Assembly: GCA_019307645.1 (NCBI GenBank)
Contig: JAFDJF010000044.1
Location: forward strand, 1-8,916
Length of the DNA stretch: 8,916 nucleotides
Direction of reading: 5' to 3'
Source: Deltaproteobacteria bacterium
GTDB lineage: Bacteria > Desulfobacterota > DSM-4660 > Desulfatiglandales > Desulfatiglandaceae
The number at the start of each line of letters is the position of its first letter. Position 1 is the stretch's first letter. Shown here piece by piece: positions 6,346 to 8,916 of the stretch. Made by a program: the position numbers and the translations under genes. A model generated the notes under the pieces. That model saw only the letters and a list, made by a program, of their open reading frames with translations. It was not told where the DNA came from and made no database searches.

Positions 6346-6374
6346 TTTATATGAAATTTTGATCTGATTGTCAA
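6346..6374 (-). promoter_or_regulatory. Strong sigma70-type promoter for the PAS-LuxR gene
   Basis: The minus strand has a perfect TTGACA (6374-6369), a 17-base spacer and TATAAA (6351-6346, five of six consensus bases). Transcription is expected near 6339, which rules out the in-frame TTG at 6339 as a translation start. The regulator thus appears to be transcribed independently of the oxidoreductase gene upstream. Confidence 0.65.
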
Positions 6375-6664
6375 AGCCTCCCCCATATTGTCCCCACACA
6401 TCAAGAGAAGATAAGTTACAGCGTGTGTGTTGTGGTAGTTTACCTGACAGCCGGCAGTATCAGGAGCAACGGAACCAGAAGGAGTAACATCGGTCAGCTG
6501 CCTTCAGAAGTGTTATCGCCGGTGATGGAAAAAGAAGGGTCAATGTCCCGCATTAAACGTCTTTAGCCTTCACCCGGCATTATGAGTCAATAACAAGAAG
6601 GGGGTACTTTTTACTCCGGCCCACATGGACGAACAAAATGATAAAGGGGTTTTGCGGTATCTTC
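6375..6664. other. Gene-free spacer between oxidoreductase and regulator genes
   Basis: Some 290 bases hold no convincing gene on either strand. A plus-strand frame of about 60 codons, ending in TAG near 6566, is open but has only late ATGs, no ribosome binding site at a sensible distance and no family resemblance. I see no strong intrinsic terminator after the oxidoreductase stop, so some readthrough into the regulator is possible. A near-palindrome, atcgccggtgat, lies near 6515-6526. Confidence 0.5.
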
Positions 6665-8587
6665 TCAATGAACCAGGCCTTTGTGCTCAAGGTCTTCAGC
6701 GATGTCGGCAAGGCCCAGGGCCTCAAGACAAACCCGGGTTTGAAGACCTGTGGCAGCATCCCATTGCCTCAACTGATAGTATTCCCGTTTCATTTTTTCG
6801 AACTTTTCCTTGTCTACCACGGCATTCTTAACTGACACGGCCTCATCTCCTATTGCAGGCACCAGCATTTCAGGGTTCGGCATGTCCCATTCGATGGGGA
6901 TGTTATACCAGCTATCGGGGAGTTCATCATCTTCTGTCCCACGATGCCCGTCTCTGGCATAAATGGCCCTCTGGAGGTTAAAAACCCTTTCGCCGATGGT
7001 GTCGAGTTCTTCCCGGGTCACTTTCTTGCCCAAAACCGCAGACAATATCTCGGCCTCCAGATCAGGATCCCCAATATTATCTTCCGTATGTTCCGAGTCC
7101 ATAACGGGCCATATAAATCCGCAAAGGATAAGGCATTCCTTCGCATACTGGCGGTCCTGTATCATTTTTGCCGCCAAAGCCTTACCGTCGGCAGTGGAAA
7201 AATCAGCAGCCGTCTCGCTACCCCAGAATATCCGGGCAACGCGGCGTGCGACCTCGTTTGAAAAATAGCTGCGTGCTTCTTTCCTGCGCCACTCCAGCCA
7301 CTTGAATATAATCCGAGTTATCTCCTGAAGCTGAGAATTGAAAGGTTTTGGTTCGGTGGCGTGAAGCAGTGCCGTGTTTATATACATCCTGGCGTCGTAG
7401 TTGTTGGGCTGCCCAGCTTTGGAAACAATAGGAACCAGTTGCGCCAGGGCTTCCGGGCCGACTGAGCGTGCCGCCTTGACCACACCCTGGGACAAAACAT
7501 CACCAAAGCCATCCCGGAGTGAAATCTTTTTTACAAGGGTTTCTATGAATTCCAGGCTGCCGATCTTTGATACAGGCATACCAGTGGTCTCATCACTTAA
7601 GATGCCGGACTGAACGCACCTGCTGATCCAGAACATGATCACAGCCAGAGCCATGGTATCCAGTCCGTAATCATCGCATAATTTCGTAGCATGAAAGGGC
7701 ACTTCATTCGCCTGCCCATAATACGCTTCGGCATAGGGCTGGTATACAATGGCAGATTGGCACATGAACTTGCCTTTTTGGCCTTCCTTTGATTCATAGG
7801 TTCTTCTGAGACAGGAACCCAGACACCCCTCGCAGGGCGCTCTTTCTGTACCCGGCCCTGTTATTCGGAGATGCATGCCGCCGGCCGCTGATACCGGTTC
7901 TTTACCAAAGCTGCGGAAGTACGTGGTCAGCTCATTCAAACGGTCAGGGTCTGCGCCTTGCGTCTTTGTCCCACCCCGTTTCACCACAACGGCCTTTAAA
8001 TTTTTTGAACCCATGACCGCCCCGAAACCTCCTGAGCCGGAGGCGTCATCATCGGCCAGAACAGTCGCCATTATCGCCATGTTTTCACCGGCCGGTCCGA
8101 TTGCAGCGACACCGATTTTGTTCCCCAATTCCCCCTTGATTATCGCCCTTGTCTCTATGGCACCTTTACCCCAGATACCGGAACCGTCCTTCAATTCCCA
8201 TGTGCCATCGTGAAGGAAAAGGTAAGACGGCCTTTCAGCTCTGCCCTGCACCATGATAGCATCATAGCCTTCGGATTTGAGCTTCAGTCCCCAGTTTCCT
8301 CCCAGATTGCACTGTGAAAAATGATGGGGCGTGGTGACAGGGGATTTTCCACAAATAACCCACCGGGACCCGCCAATTACAGGAATACCGGCGAGCGGTC
8401 CAGTTGCAAATATAAGTGCATTGGCGGGGGCAAACGCGTTTGTTTCCGGAGGGACGCCATCCCAGAAAAGCTTGGCTGCGATTCCCCGTCCTCCCAGGAA
8501 CCTGTCCGCATAGTCTTGAGTATGCAACTCAACAGCGCTTTCCGAGGATAAATCAATACTGAGAATTTTACCGGCATATCCGTACAT
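6665..8587 (-). CDS. Aldehyde:ferredoxin oxidoreductase (AOR) family tungsten/molybdenum enzyme
   Basis: A 640-residue protein, full length for the AOR family. The N-terminus (G-Y-A-G-K-I-L-S-I-D-L at 3-13, F-L-G-G-R-G-I-A-A-K-L-F at 30-41) is the standard first domain; the [4Fe-4S] ligands are C252-x2-C255-x3-C259 and C489 (ECLILCGF); Y307-G-L-D-T311 is the pterin-binding G-L-D motif; and E552-D-D-E-L-P556 fits the family's closing D-D-x-L-P segment. The family uses a bis-pyranopterin W or Mo centre to interconvert aldehydes and acids with ferredoxin; members such as BamB reduce benzoyl-CoA. Which applies here cannot be decided by reading. There is no Tat signal, so it is cytoplasmic. AGGGA lies six bases before the ATG at 8587. 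It is separated from the regulator by 370 bases with its own promoter, and preceded by an inverted-repeat element that may supply its promoter. Confidence 0.92.
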   Translation of the reverse strand: MYGYAGKILSIDLSSESAVELHTQDYADRFLGGRGIAAKLFWDGVPPETNAFAPANALIFATGPLAGIPVIGGSRWVICGKSPVTTPHHFSQCNLGGNWGLKLKSEGYDAIMVQGRAERPSYLFLHDGTWELKDGSGIWGKGAIETRAIIKGELGNKIGVAAIGPAGENMAIMATVLADDDASGSGGFGAVMGSKNLKAVVVKRGGTKTQGADPDRLNELTTYFRSFGKEPVSAAGGMHLRITGPGTERAPCEGCLGSCLRRTYESKEGQKGKFMCQSAIVYQPYAEAYYGQANEVPFHATKLCDDYGLDTMALAVIMFWISRCVQSGILSDETTGMPVSKIGSLEFIETLVKKISLRDGFGDVLSQGVVKAARSVGPEALAQLVPIVSKAGQPNNYDARMYINTALLHATEPKPFNSQLQEITRIIFKWLEWRRKEARSYFSNEVARRVARIFWGSETAADFSTADGKALAAKMIQDRQYAKECLILCGFIWPVMDSEHTEDNIGDPDLEAEILSAVLGKKVTREELDTIGERVFNLQRAIYARDGHRGTEDDELPDSWYNIPIEWDMPNPEMLVPAIGDEAVSVKNAVVDKEKFEKMKREYYQLRQWDAATGLQTRVCLEALGLADIAEDLEHKGLVH

Positions 8588-8612
8588 GACCAGTCCCTAA
8601 CGTATCTTTTCA

Positions 8613-8865
8613 ATAAATCCGGAGCGTGTCGGGCCGTGGGTGTCTCTTTTTAGAAACCCGCATCACAAATGACGGCCGCCATTATACCTCCCAAGCCTGA
8701 ATTTCAAGCAACGTAAAGGCAGAGACGAGAAACCTGGAGCGGAAGACGTGTTTTATAGGCCCCTAAAGACAAATTGCGTATCAAGCTGCCGTCATTTTGG
8801 AACGACTCACAAATATGCGGGTTTCTAAAAAGAGACACACTCGGCCCGACACGCCCCTCATTTAT
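8613..8865. mobile_element. MITE-like element with 51-bp terminal inverted repeats
   Basis: Bases 8613-8663 and 8815-8865 are inverted copies matching at 46 of 51 positions, and the inner 39 bases (8625-8663 against 8815-8853) match at 37. The 151-base centre contains a further inverted pair, aaatgacggc (8667-8676) with gccgtcattt (8788-8797), and a direct tcacaaat at the inner edge of both arms (8663-8670 and 8807-8814). There is no transposase. Each arm can encode a similar tiny peptide reading inward to outward (MRVSKKRH..RPDT), which is a consequence of the repeat and not evidence of a gene. Length, symmetry and lack of coding suggest a non-autonomous mobile element; I see no clear target duplication. 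It could instead be a regulatory palindrome or remnants of two transposon ends. Confidence 0.6.
8681..8707 (-). promoter_or_regulatory. Possible promoter for the AOR-family gene inside the inverted-repeat element
   Basis: The minus strand has a perfect TATAAT at 8686-8681 with TTGAAA at 8707-8702. The spacer is 15 bases, shorter than the ideal 17, which lowers confidence. Transcription would start near 8674, giving an 87-base leader that includes most of the left arm of the repeat. Confidence 0.35.
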
Positions 8866-8916
8866 CGGTAAGTTGGTCCCTATTTGGATATAAACTCCCC
8901 GATCACCGGTCCAACC

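Noticed and set aside
6376..6566. Plus-strand open frame of about 60 codons in the spacer
   Set aside because: No start near its 5' end, no ribosome site and no recognisable family; possibly a decayed gene, but nothing supports that.
8377..8613. 78-codon minus-strand frame overlapping the AOR-family start
   Set aside because: Out-of-frame shadow of the conserved AOR N-terminus.
8704..8916. 3' end of a gene entering from the right edge on the minus strand (a 70-codon open frame ending at 8704, or a short frame ending ...VIGEFISK at 8880)
   Set aside because: The longer frame is mostly element sequence. The shorter one is plausible as a C-terminus but has only 11 codons in view, too few to support a gene call.
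1..8916. CRISPR array, tRNA or rRNA
   Set aside because: No regularly spaced direct repeats, cloverleaf-like segments or rRNA-like conserved stretches were seen.

Overview
The window looks like accessory metabolic DNA from an anaerobic bacterium. The likeliest source is a Desulfobacterota (deltaproteobacterial) sulfate reducer or syntroph. This is an inference from an oxygen-sensitive gene set (aldehyde:ferredoxin oxidoreductase family, 2-hydroxyacyl-CoA dehydratase/benzoyl-CoA reductase family, polyferredoxin-like protein, CooC-type ATPase) and from a regulator style I associate with that group; no rRNA or marker gene confirms it. All seven convincing genes lie on the minus strand, so transcription runs from high to low coordinates.

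Layout in transcription order. (1) 8613-8865: a MITE-like element with 51-bp imperfect terminal inverted repeats lies just upstream of the first gene and carries a TATAAT box. (2) 6665-8587: a tungsten/molybdenum aldehyde:ferredoxin oxidoreductase family protein. (3) 6375-6664: a gene-free spacer, then a good sigma70-type promoter (6346-6374) and a 9-bp perfect inverted repeat (6313-6337) at the predicted start of transcription. (4) 5161-6294: an unusual regulator with an integrase-arm-like N-terminus, a PAS domain, coiled coil and a LuxR-type HTH. (5) A second promoter at 5090-5119. (6) A tight five-gene unit follows: 3855-4985 and 2554-3849, two different 2-hydroxyacyl-CoA dehydratase/BcrBC-type subunits joined by a stop/start overlap; 1725-2549, a CooC-type P-loop ATPase; 728-1657, a cysteine-rich 2[4Fe-4S] protein; and, after a structured 147-nt gap, 128-580, a SnoaL/NTF2-like protein. 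A hairpin with a T tract at 27-57 probably ends the unit.

How it may work (inference). The two dehydratase-like subunits would form a heterodimer with one Fe-S cluster each, acting on a CoA thioester by a radical dehydration or reduction. Known enzymes of this family need an ATP-driven electron activator of the ASKHA type (HgdC, BcrA/BcrD). None is present here. The position after the two subunits, where bcrA sits in a bcrCBAD layout, is occupied by a CooC/MinD-type ATPase with a CxC metal-binding motif, followed by a ferredoxin-like protein. The ATPase may load or mature a metal cluster, or may take part in activation. The SnoaL-like protein could be a dehydratase or isomerase for a pathway intermediate. 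The PAS-LuxR protein just upstream probably controls the unit, and the oxidoreductase may handle related aldehyde or acyl substrates and ferredoxin electrons. The substrate cannot be told from sequence. This combination, together with the chimeric regulator, is the most interesting content of the window.
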